Assembly: GCA_041742255.1 (NCBI GenBank) | Contig: JBGSIZ010000106.1 | Span: 1 to 5,510, forward strand | Direction of reading: 5' to 3' | DNA from: JBGSIZ01 sp041742255 | Lineage (GTDB): Bacteria > Pseudomonadota > Alphaproteobacteria > Rhodobacterales > Rhodobacteraceae | DNA: 5,510 nucleotides | Shown here: positions 1 to 5,510 of the stretch, in pieces | Position numbering within the stretch: the stretch's first letter is position 1 | Layout of the letters: each line of letters begins with the position of its first letter | Notes under the pieces: model-generated | Database searches by the model: none | The model's input: only the letters and a program-made list of their open reading frames with translations | What the model was told of the DNA's origin: nothing | Made by a program: the position numbers and the translations under genes

Positions 1-308
1 GTCGCGGCAGCGGCGGCCTGTGCCGCGTTGCCGGCAGTGTTGTAGACGCGCAGGTCAATGCGCACACCGGTCAGGTCCGACATCGCCAGCCGGGCGGCGT
101 TTTCAAGGTTTTGTGCAAGGAGCGCGTCGGTCGGATCGCCCGACCCTGCGGGAACCAACAACGCCACCTGAACCGGTGCCGCAGGGTTGATGGACGGCCC
201 CGCATTCGTGCCTTGCGGCACGGGAACGCAGGCCGCGACCCATGCAACGGCAACAAGCGCCATCAGGCGGCTGGCAAATTTCGGGAACCGGACCGGTTTG
301 GCAATCAT
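1..308 (-). CDS. Penicillin-binding-protein activator-like lipoprotein (LppC family), 5' part only
   Basis: This is the N-terminal 102 codons of a minus-strand gene that leaves the window at its left edge. The protein starts with a basic segment (MIAKPVRFPK), then a hydrophobic stretch at about residues 15-26 ending in a lipobox V-A-A-C. Cys27 is therefore the expected lipidation site, which places the mature protein at a membrane facing the periplasm. A Pro/Ala-rich linker follows, then VQVALLVPAGSG at about residues 46-57 and LENAARLAMSDL further on. These match the first strand and helix of the periplasmic-binding-protein fold found in the LppC/LpoA family. In E. coli LpoA activates penicillin-binding protein 1A; alphaproteobacterial relatives are usually annotated 'penicillin-binding protein activator', but their role is less well tested. 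The start at 308 is chosen for the GGAG eight bases upstream and the proper lipoprotein signal. The rsmI neighbour supports the call, since E. coli rsmI (yraL) and lpoA (yraM) are also adjacent and divergent. A generic ABC-transporter binding lipoprotein is the alternative. Confidence 0.87.
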   Translation of the reverse strand, partial: MIAKPVRFPKFASRLMALVAVAWVAACVPVPQGTNAGPSINPAAPVQVALLVPAGSGDPTDALLAQNLENAARLAMSDLTGVRIDLRVYNTAGNAAQAAAAA

Positions 309-316
309 ATCATTCA

Positions 317-320
317 CTCC
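317..320 (-). promoter_or_regulatory. Ribosome binding site of the lipoprotein gene
   Basis: On the minus strand GGAG lies eight bases before the ATG at 308-306, good Shine-Dalgarno spacing. It supports this start over other nearby candidates; an overlapping upstream ATG in another frame meets a stop within two codons. Confidence 0.65.
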
Positions 321-412
321 CTTGGGGGCTTGACGTTTGGGTGGCGCGGGTGGCCTTGCACAGGACACGCGCAGCCGTCATCGTTGCCGAACCATAATAC
401 GACAGAGGGCAC

Positions 413-417
413 AAGGG
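413..417 (+). promoter_or_regulatory. Ribosome binding site of rsmI
   Basis: AAGGG lies seven bases before the ATG at 425. It fixes the rsmI start, which also gives a protein beginning just ahead of the conserved first strand (GLYFVATPIG). Confidence 0.65.
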
Positions 418-424
418 TCTAGGG

Positions 425-1285
425 ATGAATTGGGAACAACGGCCACTCTGTGCCGGTTTGTATTTCGTGGCGACCCCGATCGGGTCGGCGCGGGATATCA
501 CGTTGCGGGCGTTGGATATTCTGGCCTCGGCGGATGTGATTGCCGCCGAAGACACGCGCACGGCCCGGAAATTGATGGAAATTCACGGGGTTCAGTTGGG
601 AAACCGGCAGGTTATCGCGCATCACGACCACAGCGGCGAGGCGGGCGTGGCGGCGCTTGTGGGGCGGATGGTGGCCGGACAGTCGCTGGCTTATGTGTCC
701 GAGGCCGGAACCCCGCTTGTCGCGGATCCCGGGTTCGAATTGGGCAGGGCCGCGATTGCAGCAGGTGTCCCGGTGACAACCGCCCCCGGACCCTCGGCTG
801 CGATTGCGGCGCTCACGGTGTCGGGGTTGCCGTCTGACAGATTCTTGTTCGTGGGGTTTCTGCCAGCGACACGGGCGGCGCGGGAAAAGACCATCGCAGA
901 ACTGCGGGATGGGGCATTTACCATGATATTTTATGAAAGCCCCAAACGCGTTGGTGAAATGTTAGGAGATATGGTGCGAGTGTTGGGAGGGGAACGGGCA
1001 TGCGTTGTGTGCCGGGAACTGACCAAGAAGTTTGAGGAAATCAGCCGGGGCACGTTGGACGAAGTGGCTGCGATCTATGCCAACCGAACCGTCAAAGGTG
1101 AAATTGTTGTTCTTGTTGGCCGGGCTGGGGCCACGGACGTGGCCGATATGGATGTGGAGGATGCCTTGCGCGACGCTATGAAAACCATGCGGATCAAGGA
1201 TGCGGCGACTGTTGTGGCTGGCGCATTGGGGTTGCCCCGCCGTCAGGTGTATCAGATTGCCCTTGGGCTGGGGTCGGACACATGA
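425..1285 (+). CDS. rsmI: 16S rRNA (cytidine(1402)-2'-O)-methyltransferase RsmI
   Basis: This 286-residue protein has the usual length and the full motif series of RsmI, a cytoplasmic SAM-dependent enzyme of the tetrapyrrole-methylase fold. It 2'-O-methylates C1402 in the decoding centre of 16S rRNA, acting with RsmH, which methylates the base. Visible motifs in order are LYFVATPIG (12-20), EDTR (42-45), SEAGTPLVADPG (92-103), PGPSA (121-125), GFLP (144-147), FYESPKR (169-175), RELTKKFEE (197-205) and KGEIVVLVG (224-232). The C-terminal segment at about 258-282 (KDAATVVAGALGLPRRQVYQ) fits the small helix-turn-helix tail of the family. Compared with the usual sequence, Ser21 replaces Asn in TPIGN and Glu93 replaces Asp in SDAGTP. 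These are mild changes and probably lineage traits. The stop overlaps the yraN start in ATGA, so the two are probably translationally coupled. Confidence 0.96.
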   Translation: MNWEQRPLCAGLYFVATPIGSARDITLRALDILASADVIAAEDTRTARKLMEIHGVQLGNRQVIAHHDHSGEAGVAALVGRMVAGQSLAYVSEAGTPLVADPGFELGRAAIAAGVPVTTAPGPSAAIAALTVSGLPSDRFLFVGFLPATRAAREKTIAELRDGAFTMIFYESPKRVGEMLGDMVRVLGGERACVVCRELTKKFEEISRGTLDEVAAIYANRTVKGEIVVLVGRAGATDVADMDVEDALRDAMKTMRIKDAATVVAGALGLPRRQVYQIALGLGSDT

Positions 1286-1758
1286 CCGCGATGCAGTTGG
1301 ATTTCTTTGCGGATTTGATGCGCGTCGTCTCCTTGCCCGTTGTTGGTCCCGTGCAGGTTGCTTCTGCGGCGCGTCCCGTTCCGATACGGCCCGCCCGGCG
1401 GCAGCGCGGGCAGGTTGCCTATTTGTCTGGTGTTGCTGCGGAAAATGGCGTGGCCGACCATTATGCCCGTGCCGGTTTCCCGGTGGTGGCCCAAAGGTGG
1501 CGCGGCAAGTCTGGTGAGGTTGACCTGATTCTGCGCGATGGGTCTGGGTTGGTCTTTGTCGAGATCAAGAAAAGCAGCAGTTTTGATCGCGCAGCGCACC
1601 GTGTCAGCCGCCGCCAGATGGACCGCATCTGCGGGGCTGCCTGCGAATTTCTGGCAGGCCAACCACGTGGTCAGATGACCGATATGCGGTTTGATGTGGC
1701 CCTTGTCGATGGCACCGGACAAATCTGCGTGATCCAGAATGCCTTTGGCGAGGCCTGA
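1282..1758 (+). CDS. yraN: YraN / UPF0102 family nuclease-like protein
   Basis: The 158-residue protein contains the UPF0102 core from about residue 42 on: RGQVAYLSGVAAE (42-54), QRWRGKSGEVDLI (71-83), VFVEIKKS (91-98), a basic helix around 104-115, and RFDVALVD (136-143). Asp81 and the Glu94-x-Lys96 pair fit the PD-(D/E)xK nuclease active site predicted for this family, which resembles archaeal Holliday-junction resolvases. The biochemical role of the family is not firmly established. Typical members are about 115-130 residues, so the first 40 or so residues here, rich in Ala, Pro, Val and Arg, look like an extension without a recognisable motif. The start at 1282 is taken because its ATG overlaps the rsmI stop (ATGA). 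In-frame ATGs at 1291 and 1318 are alternatives but would still leave about 30 or more extra residues. The gene follows rsmI, as yraN lies near rsmI in E. coli. Family call is firm; function and start are less so. Confidence 0.9.
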   Translation: MTAMQLDFFADLMRVVSLPVVGPVQVASAARPVPIRPARRQRGQVAYLSGVAAENGVADHYARAGFPVVAQRWRGKSGEVDLILRDGSGLVFVEIKKSSSFDRAAHRVSRRQMDRICGAACEFLAGQPRGQMTDMRFDVALVDGTGQICVIQNAFGEA

Positions 1759-1824
1759 CGCGCCTTGGGTGTTGCCCCATTGCGGGCGCGGGTTGGATGC
1801 GCCATGTATCGGGAAACTGATCCA

Positions 1825-1830
1825 AAAGGT
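1825..1830 (+). promoter_or_regulatory. Ribosome binding site of gshB
   Basis: AAAGGT ends five bases before the ATG at 1836. Of the plus-strand genes here only rsmI and gshB have a clear Shine-Dalgarno sequence. gshB is therefore probably translated independently of yraN, 77 bases upstream. Confidence 0.65.
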
Positions 1831-1835
1831 GCCCG

Positions 1836-2780
1836 ATGACCCTGAACGTCGCATTTCAGATGGACCCGATTGGTCCGATCAACATCGACGGTGACAGCAC
1901 GTTTCGCATCGCTCTTGAGGCGCAGGCGCGCGGGCACAGACTGTTTTACTATACTCCTGACAAGCTGGCCTATCAGGAAGGCCGGATCACCGCGCGCGGC
2001 TGGCCGTTGACCGTGCAGCGCGTCAAGGACGCCCATTTCACCCTTGGCCCTGAACGCGAGGTGGATTTGTCCACCATGGACGTCGTGTGGTTGCGGCAGG
2101 ATCCCCCGTTCGACATGGGGTATATCACCACCACCCATTTGCTGGACCGTATTCATCCCGCTACTTTGGTGGTCAATGATCCGTTCTGGGTGCGCAATTC
2201 CCCTGAAAAGCTGATGGTTCTGGATTTCCCTGACCTGACCCCGCCCACCGCCATCGCCCGCGATCTGGAGACGCTGCGGGCGTTTCGCGTGCGGCATGGC
2301 GATATCATCCTCAAGCCGCTGTATGGCAATGGCGGTGCCGGGGTATTCAAGCTGCAGGCGGGCGATGGCAACCTTGCCTCCCTCCACGAGCTGTTTTCGG
2401 GCATCAACCGCGAACCCCTGATCGTGCAAAAATTCCTGCCCGATGTGTCCAAGGGTGACAAGCGTGTGATCCTTGTCGATGGCGAACCCGTTGGGGCCAT
2501 CAACCGCGTCCCGCTGAAAGGCGAGACCCGGTCGAACATGCATGTCGGTGGCCGCGCCGAAAAGGTTGATCTGACCGACCGCGACCGCGAGATTTGTGCC
2601 CGGATCGGTCCGACCCTGCGCGAACGCGGCCAAATATTTGTGGGCATTGATGTCATCGGCGACTGGTTGACTGAAATCAACGTGACCTCGCCCACGGGTA
2701 TTCAGGAGCTGGAGCGGTTCGACGGCACCAATGTCGCCGAACGCCTGTGGCAAGTGATCGAAGCCAAGCGCGGGCGCTGA
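1836..2780 (+). CDS. gshB: Glutathione synthetase
   Basis: This 314-residue protein matches prokaryotic GshB (316 residues in E. coli) from end to end. It catalyses the second step of glutathione synthesis: ATP-dependent ligation of glycine to gamma-glutamylcysteine, in the cytoplasm. The N-terminal domain shows MDPIGPINIDGDSTF (9-23), the pattern around VVWLRQDPPFD (83-93) and LVVNDP (111-116). The ATP-grasp part has DIILKPLYGNGGAGVF (156-171), with Lys160 and the glycine-rich loop for ATP. KGDKRVILVDGEPVGAINR (206-224) and the mobile loop GETRSNMHVGGR (229-240) follow, then FVGIDVIGDWLTEINVTSP (268-286), where Glu280 and Asn282 are the expected Mg2+ ligands. All key residues are present. 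The first-step gene gshA is not in the window. The hydrolase gene begins three bases after the stop, suggesting co-transcription. Confidence 0.98.
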   Translation: MTLNVAFQMDPIGPINIDGDSTFRIALEAQARGHRLFYYTPDKLAYQEGRITARGWPLTVQRVKDAHFTLGPEREVDLSTMDVVWLRQDPPFDMGYITTTHLLDRIHPATLVVNDPFWVRNSPEKLMVLDFPDLTPPTAIARDLETLRAFRVRHGDIILKPLYGNGGAGVFKLQAGDGNLASLHELFSGINREPLIVQKFLPDVSKGDKRVILVDGEPVGAINRVPLKGETRSNMHVGGRAEKVDLTDRDREICARIGPTLRERGQIFVGIDVIGDWLTEINVTSPTGIQELERFDGTNVAERLWQVIEAKRGR

Positions 2781-2783
2781 TCC

Positions 2784-3692
2784 ATGTCCTGGCAAATGGC
2801 CGCGCTGAATGTCTTGTTGCGCACCATTGCCAAGCCGCATGTCCGCCGCACCAAGGACCCCGTGTTGGCCGCTGCCCGCTTTGAACGTGCGGCCCGTTTG
2901 CTGCTTCGCCGTCCCGTCCCCTTTGTCCGGCGGGTGGAGCGGGGCGGTGCCGTGCCCATGACGTTTGTCCGCTCCGGCCCGGTGACACCGGATCGGATGA
3001 TCCTGTTCCTGCATGGTGGTGCTTATTTCGTGGGGTCTGCCCGTGCCTATTCCGGGCCACTCGCCCAGTTGTCCAAGATGGCCGGGGTCGAGGTGTGCCT
3101 GCCCGACTATCGCCTGTTGCAGGACGCCCCGTTTCCCGCCGCTGTTGAGGATGCGGTGGCCGCTTGGGACGTCTTGCGCGCGCGGGGCCTAAAGCCCCAT
3201 CAGATTGTTCTGGGCGGCGACAGTGCGGGCGGCGGCCTCGCGCTCGCCCTGTTGGCCCTGTTGCTGGCGCGGGGCGAGCGGCCTGCGGGCGTGTTTGCCA
3301 TGTCCCCCTGGACCGATCTGACCCTGTCCGGGCGCACGTTGGCCACCCTTGGCCCGCGCGATGCCATCATTCCCGTGGACAAGATGGCCGAGGCGATTGG
3401 CCGGTATCTGGACGGCGCTAATTCTGCCGATCCGCGCGCCTCTCCCTTGTTTGCCCGGTTCCCCGACCCGCCCCCGGTTTTGATGCATGTCGGCACCACC
3501 GAGGCGTTGCTGGATGACACCCAGCGGATGGCGAGCCGGTTGCGCGCGACTGGCGGCACCGTTCGCGTCCGCCTGTGGGACAGGGCCCCACATGTGTTCC
3601 ACCTTGGCGTGGGTTGGATACCCGAGGCCCGCGAGGCGCTGGCCGATCTGGCTGCCTTTGCTCAGACTTCTCTGGACAGCGCCAACCGGTAA
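2784..3692 (+). CDS. Alpha/beta hydrolase, hormone-sensitive-lipase (acetyl esterase-like) family
   Basis: The 302-residue protein is a serine esterase of the HSL / family IV type (Abhydrolase_3), probably cytoplasmic since no signal peptide is seen. The oxyanion-hole motif HGGAY is at 77-81 and the nucleophile motif GDSAGG at 145-150 (catalytic Ser147). MSPWTDL (173-179) and DPRASPLFA (216-224) are also typical. The acid is probably Glu240 in VGTTEALLDD, where many relatives have Asp, with Asp244 or Asp245 as alternatives. The catalytic His is probably His270 in APHVFH. Such enzymes cleave short-chain esters; the natural substrate cannot be read from the sequence. The first 70 residues form the cap region and contain many Arg residues (RTIAKPHVRR, LLLRRPVPFVRR). 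The start lies three bases after the gshB stop with no clear ribosome binding site, so reinitiation by ribosomes finishing gshB is likely. The last 31 bases overlap the 3' end of comM on the other strand. Confidence 0.92.
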   Translation: MSWQMAALNVLLRTIAKPHVRRTKDPVLAAARFERAARLLLRRPVPFVRRVERGGAVPMTFVRSGPVTPDRMILFLHGGAYFVGSARAYSGPLAQLSKMAGVEVCLPDYRLLQDAPFPAAVEDAVAAWDVLRARGLKPHQIVLGGDSAGGGLALALLALLLARGERPAGVFAMSPWTDLTLSGRTLATLGPRDAIIPVDKMAEAIGRYLDGANSADPRASPLFARFPDPPPVLMHVGTTEALLDDTQRMASRLRATGGTVRVRLWDRAPHVFHLGVGWIPEAREALADLAAFAQTSLDSANR

Positions 3693-5176
3693 CTGACCGC
3701 TTCGGCCACATGGGGGTGGCGCACCGTGGCCGACCCGTCCAGATCCGCAATGGTCCGCGCCACCCGCATGACCCGGTGATACCCCCGCGCCGACAGCCCG
3801 AACCGTTCCGCCACCCGTGTGAGGAGGGCCCGCCCGTCAGCATCGGGGGTCGCCACCTGTTCGAACATTTGCCCTTCCATGTCCGCATTCACCCGAAGGC
3901 CCGGATGATCCCGGAACCGCGCCTGCTGCACCGCTCGTGCTGCCGCCACCCGTTCCGCCACCTGTGCCGAGGTGTCGCCAGACGCGGGCAAATCGAGATC
4001 GGTGAACGCCACCGGCGGCACATCGACCCGCAGGTCGAACCGGTCCATCAGTGGCCCCGATATCCGCCCAAGGTAATCCTCGCCACAGACAGGCACCCGC
4101 GCGCAGGCCCGCGCCGGGTCCGTCATATACCCGCATTTGCACGGGTTTGCCGCCGCCACCAACAGGAACCGGCAGGGATATTTCACATGTGCGTTGGCCC
4201 GCGCCACCACCACCTCGCCGGTTTCGATGGGTTGCCGCAGGGTTTCCAGCACGGCGCGCGGAAATTCCGGGAATTCGTCCAGAAACAACACCCCGTTGTG
4301 CGCAAGGCTGATTTCCCCCGGTTTTGCCCCGCGTCCCCCCCCCACGATCGCTGCCATCGACGCTGTGTGGTGCGGTTCCCGGAATGGCCGGACCCGGCTG
4401 ATGCCGCCGTCGTCCAACAGCCCCGACAGCGAATGGATCATCGAGGTTTCGAGCGCCTCGCCCGCTGACAGGGGCGGCAAGATACCGGGGATGCGTGCCG
4501 CCAGCATGGATTTGCCCGATCCGGGACTGCCCACCATGAACATATGGTGCCGCCCCGCCGCCGCGATTTCGAGCGCGCGTTTCGCCCGTTCCTGTCCTTT
4601 GACGTCCCGCATATCGCGCCCGATGGGGGCTGCCGTCACCTCGCCCGGTTCGGCGGGGGCCATGATCTGTTGTCCGGTGTAATGCCGGATCACGTCCGTC
4701 AGCGACCGCGCGGCGAGAACTTCGGTCGCCCCGACCCACGCCGCCTCGGCCCCGCAGGCGCGCGGGCACAACAATTTGCGCCCGCTTTCTGCTGCGGCCA
4801 TTGCCGCCGGCAGTGCCCCGATCACCGCCACCAAGGACCCGTCCAGTGACAATTCCCCAAGTGCCACCGTTCGTTCCACGTCATCTCGCGGCAGAATGTC
4901 GAGCGCGGCCAGCAGCGCCAGCGCGATGGGCAGGTCGAAATGCGATCCTTCCTTGGGCAGGTCGGCGGGCGACAGGTTCACTGTGATCCGTTTGGAGGGG
5001 AGTGCGATGGACAATGCATTGAGCGCCGCGCGCACCCGTTCGCGGGCCTCTGACACCGCTTTGTCCGGCAGGCCCACGATGGCAAAGGCGGGCAGGCCGG
5101 GGGATACGGCGCATTGCACCTCGACCAATCGCGCCTCGACCCCTTCAAAGGCAACCGTGTAGGCCAGTGCGGTCAT
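3662..5176 (-). CDS. comM: ComM/YifB family AAA+ ATPase (Mg-chelatase-like), DNA branch-migration helicase
   Basis: With the start at 5176 the product is 504 residues, close to E. coli ComM (506). In Vibrio, ComM forms a hexameric helicase that drives branch migration when incoming single-stranded DNA is integrated during natural transformation. The N-terminal ChlI-like domain (about 1-165) includes VQCAVSPGLPAFAIVGLPD (20-38) and VNLSPADLPKEGSHFDLPIA (66-85). The AAA+ core follows: Walker A GSPGSGKS (216-223, Lys222), Walker B GVLFLDEF (295-302), sensor-1 region AAANPCKCG (341-349) and SGPLMDRFDL (373-382) with the likely arginine finger Arg379. Four cysteines (346, 348, 358, 364) form a possible metal knuckle seen in many YifB proteins. 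The C-terminal helical domain has LSARGYHRVMRVARTIADL (461-479). A longer start at 5218 would add 14 residues that fit no family pattern and lacks a ribosome site. All catalytic motifs are intact. The YHS-like gene lies upstream on the same strand. Confidence 0.95.
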   Translation of the reverse strand: MTALAYTVAFEGVEARLVEVQCAVSPGLPAFAIVGLPDKAVSEARERVRAALNALSIALPSKRITVNLSPADLPKEGSHFDLPIALALLAALDILPRDDVERTVALGELSLDGSLVAVIGALPAAMAAAESGRKLLCPRACGAEAAWVGATEVLAARSLTDVIRHYTGQQIMAPAEPGEVTAAPIGRDMRDVKGQERAKRALEIAAAGRHHMFMVGSPGSGKSMLAARIPGILPPLSAGEALETSMIHSLSGLLDDGGISRVRPFREPHHTASMAAIVGGGRGAKPGEISLAHNGVLFLDEFPEFPRAVLETLRQPIETGEVVVARANAHVKYPCRFLLVAAANPCKCGYMTDPARACARVPVCGEDYLGRISGPLMDRFDLRVDVPPVAFTDLDLPASGDTSAQVAERVAAARAVQQARFRDHPGLRVNADMEGQMFEQVATPDADGRALLTRVAERFGLSARGYHRVMRVARTIADLDGSATVRHPHVAEAVSYRLALSREV

Positions 5177-5182
5177 GTCATG

Positions 5183-5186
5183 TCCC
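5183..5186 (-). promoter_or_regulatory. Ribosome binding site deciding the comM start
   Basis: On the minus strand GGGA lies six bases before the ATG at 5176-5174. The in-frame upstream ATG at 5218 has no purine-rich sequence in front of it. The resulting N-terminus (MTALAYTVAFEGVEARLVEV) is the standard ComM beginning. Confidence 0.55.
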
Positions 5187-5196
5187 GTTTCCCATT

Positions 5197-5237
5197 GGTT
5201 AACGGGTAGCGGGAACATGGTTTAGGAAAGGTTAACG
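5197..5237. repeat. Two direct copies of GGTTAACG in the comM leader
   Basis: GGTTAACG occurs at 5197-5204 and again at 5230-5237, a start-to-start distance of 33 bases or about three helical turns. Each contains the palindrome GTTAAC, which includes TTAA, the CtrA half-site core. The distal copy is part of the near-full CtrA-like site; the proximal one is a half site only. The rest of this gap is G+C rich, so the two A+T islets stand out. Confidence 0.6.
5221..5235 (-). promoter_or_regulatory. CtrA-like binding site upstream of comM
   Basis: The minus strand reads TTAA-N7-TAAA, seven of eight positions of the alphaproteobacterial CtrA consensus TTAA-N7-TTAA. It lies 45-59 bases upstream of the comM ATG. 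A GCTA (5210-5207 on the minus strand), like the core of the Caulobacter housekeeping -10 GCTANAWC, follows after ten bases, so the site would overlap a -35 position. This geometry is usual for promoters activated by CtrA. The match is short and could arise by chance, so this is a prediction. Confidence 0.4.
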
Positions 5238-5250
5238 CGGGCGTTGTGCG

Positions 5251-5508
5251 TTACATCAGCGCTATGAATTTCACCCATGCGCCCGGGTCTGCCACCGTTT
5301 TGTCCCGGCAAAATGCGTTGCAAAACCCAAACACGCGCCCGTCGATGTTGGCCAGATGGGTCACCGGATCCCCGGAATAGGGGCACGTCGCGTTTTCCGG
5401 CGTGCCCGTGTCCACGGCGTGGGCCGCAATCGCCGGGGGGCCCGGCCATGGCCGCACCGGGTAATCCCGCGCATAGAATGGTTGATCCGGCCCGTCCGCG
5501 TGTCCCAT
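5251..5508 (-). CDS. Small cysteine protein with YHS/TRASH-like motif
   Basis: An 85-residue protein if the ATG at 5508-5506 is the start; only two bases remain before the window edge, so the ribosome site cannot be seen and the true start may lie outside. The N-terminal half (1-38) is rich in Pro, Asp and Tyr without a recognised motif. The C-terminal half carries CPYSGDPVTH (42-51), a Gly-Arg turn (57-58), GFCNAFCRDK (61-70) and DPGAW (74-78). This order, Cys-x-x-(Ser/Thr)-Gly followed by Phe-Cys-x3-Cys and Asp-Pro-x-x-aromatic, is that of YHS/TRASH-type domains, which bind metals such as Cu or Zn in other proteins. The likely ligands are Cys42, Cys63 and Cys67. The protein has no signal peptide or membrane segment. 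It is on the same strand as comM, 74 bases upstream, but the gap seems to hold a separate promoter. The exact function is unknown to me. The coding call rests on the motif and a reading frame open to the edge. Confidence 0.72.
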   Translation of the reverse strand: MGHADGPDQPFYARDYPVRPWPGPPAIAAHAVDTGTPENATCPYSGDPVTHLANIDGRVFGFCNAFCRDKTVADPGAWVKFIALM

Positions 5509-5510
5509 CG

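Larger units (their letters stand above)
309..424. promoter_or_regulatory. Divergent intergenic region, lipoprotein gene / rsmI
   Basis: These 116 bases separate two genes transcribed away from each other, so they must carry both promoters. The only A+T-rich island is CATAATAC at 393-400. It reads as a -10-like CATAAT for rsmI on the plus strand and as TATTAT on the minus strand for the lipoprotein gene. I could not pair either with a convincing -35 box at 16-18 bases, so the exact promoters are not resolved. TTGACG at 330-335 and TTGCAC at 356-361 look like -35 boxes but lack a good -10 at the right distance. Confidence 0.45.

Noticed and set aside
1760..1789. Imperfect hairpin after yraN (TGGG/CCCA with a possible outer GCGCC/GGCGC stem)
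   Set aside because: Stems are short and broken and no run of T follows, so it cannot be supported as an intrinsic terminator.
1797..1820. Seven-codon open frame (MRHVSGN) just upstream of gshB, considered as a leader peptide
   Set aside because: No ribosome binding site, no repeated regulatory codons and no attenuator-like hairpins; frames this short occur by chance.
1671..3014. 447-codon open frame on the minus strand across gshB and the start of the hydrolase
   Set aside because: It lies opposite two genes with strong family matches, its translation shows no recognisable domain, and long antisense frames are expected in high-G+C coding sequence.
3575..4769. Long open frames of about 300 codons (3575-4468 plus, 3837-4769 minus) within comM
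   Set aside because: Both are overlapping frames of the intact comM gene; their products are Arg/Pro/Gly-rich with no motif, typical of out-of-frame G+C-rich translation.
5177..5218. Longer comM start at 5218 adding 14 residues
   Set aside because: No ribosome binding site precedes it, the added residues fit no ComM pattern, and the GGTTAACG half site and promoter-like GCTA fall within it.
1..5510. Search for a defence system, mobile element, CRISPR array or biosynthetic cluster
   Set aside because: All sizeable coding regions belong to recognisable core families; no transposase, integrase, repeat array or terminal inverted repeat is visible.

Overview
The window looks like ordinary core chromosome from an alphaproteobacterium, most likely the Rhodobacterales (Rhodobacter/Roseobacter relatives). 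The grounds are high G+C, tightly packed genes, protein sequences typical of that order, and the gene order PBP-activator-like lipoprotein / rsmI / yraN / gshB, a neighbourhood I recall as common there. The genus cannot be named from sequence alone. I see no mobile element, CRISPR array, tRNA, rRNA or prophage gene.

Layout. Bases 1-308 (minus strand) hold the start of a lipoprotein gene of the LppC / penicillin-binding-protein-activator family, running off the left edge. It is transcribed divergently from a compact plus-strand cluster: rsmI (425-1285, 16S rRNA C1402 2'-O-methyltransferase), yraN (1282-1758, UPF0102 nuclease-like protein, ATGA overlap with rsmI), gshB (1836-2780, glutathione synthetase), and an alpha/beta hydrolase of the hormone-sensitive-lipase type (2784-3692, 3 bases after gshB). 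The hydrolase runs tail to tail into comM/yifB on the minus strand (3662-5176), and the two coding regions overlap by 31 bp. Upstream of comM, also on the minus strand, is a small cysteine-containing protein with a YHS/TRASH-like motif (5251-5508), whose start lies at or just beyond the right edge.

Function. The plus-strand cluster combines ribosome modification, a probable DNA-processing nuclease and thiol synthesis, a housekeeping mix that appears to be co-transcribed at least in pairs. ComM is the branch-migration helicase of natural transformation. In Rhodobacter capsulatus it is needed by cells receiving gene transfer agent DNA, a capability under CtrA control. The 74-bp gap in front of comM carries a near-match to the CtrA site TTAA-N7-TTAA, plus two copies of GGTTAACG 33 bp apart. 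This is the most interesting regulatory signal in the window. I found no clear sign of an undescribed multi-gene system. The other leads are modest: the small YHS-like protein, the long N-terminus of YraN and the convergent coding overlap.
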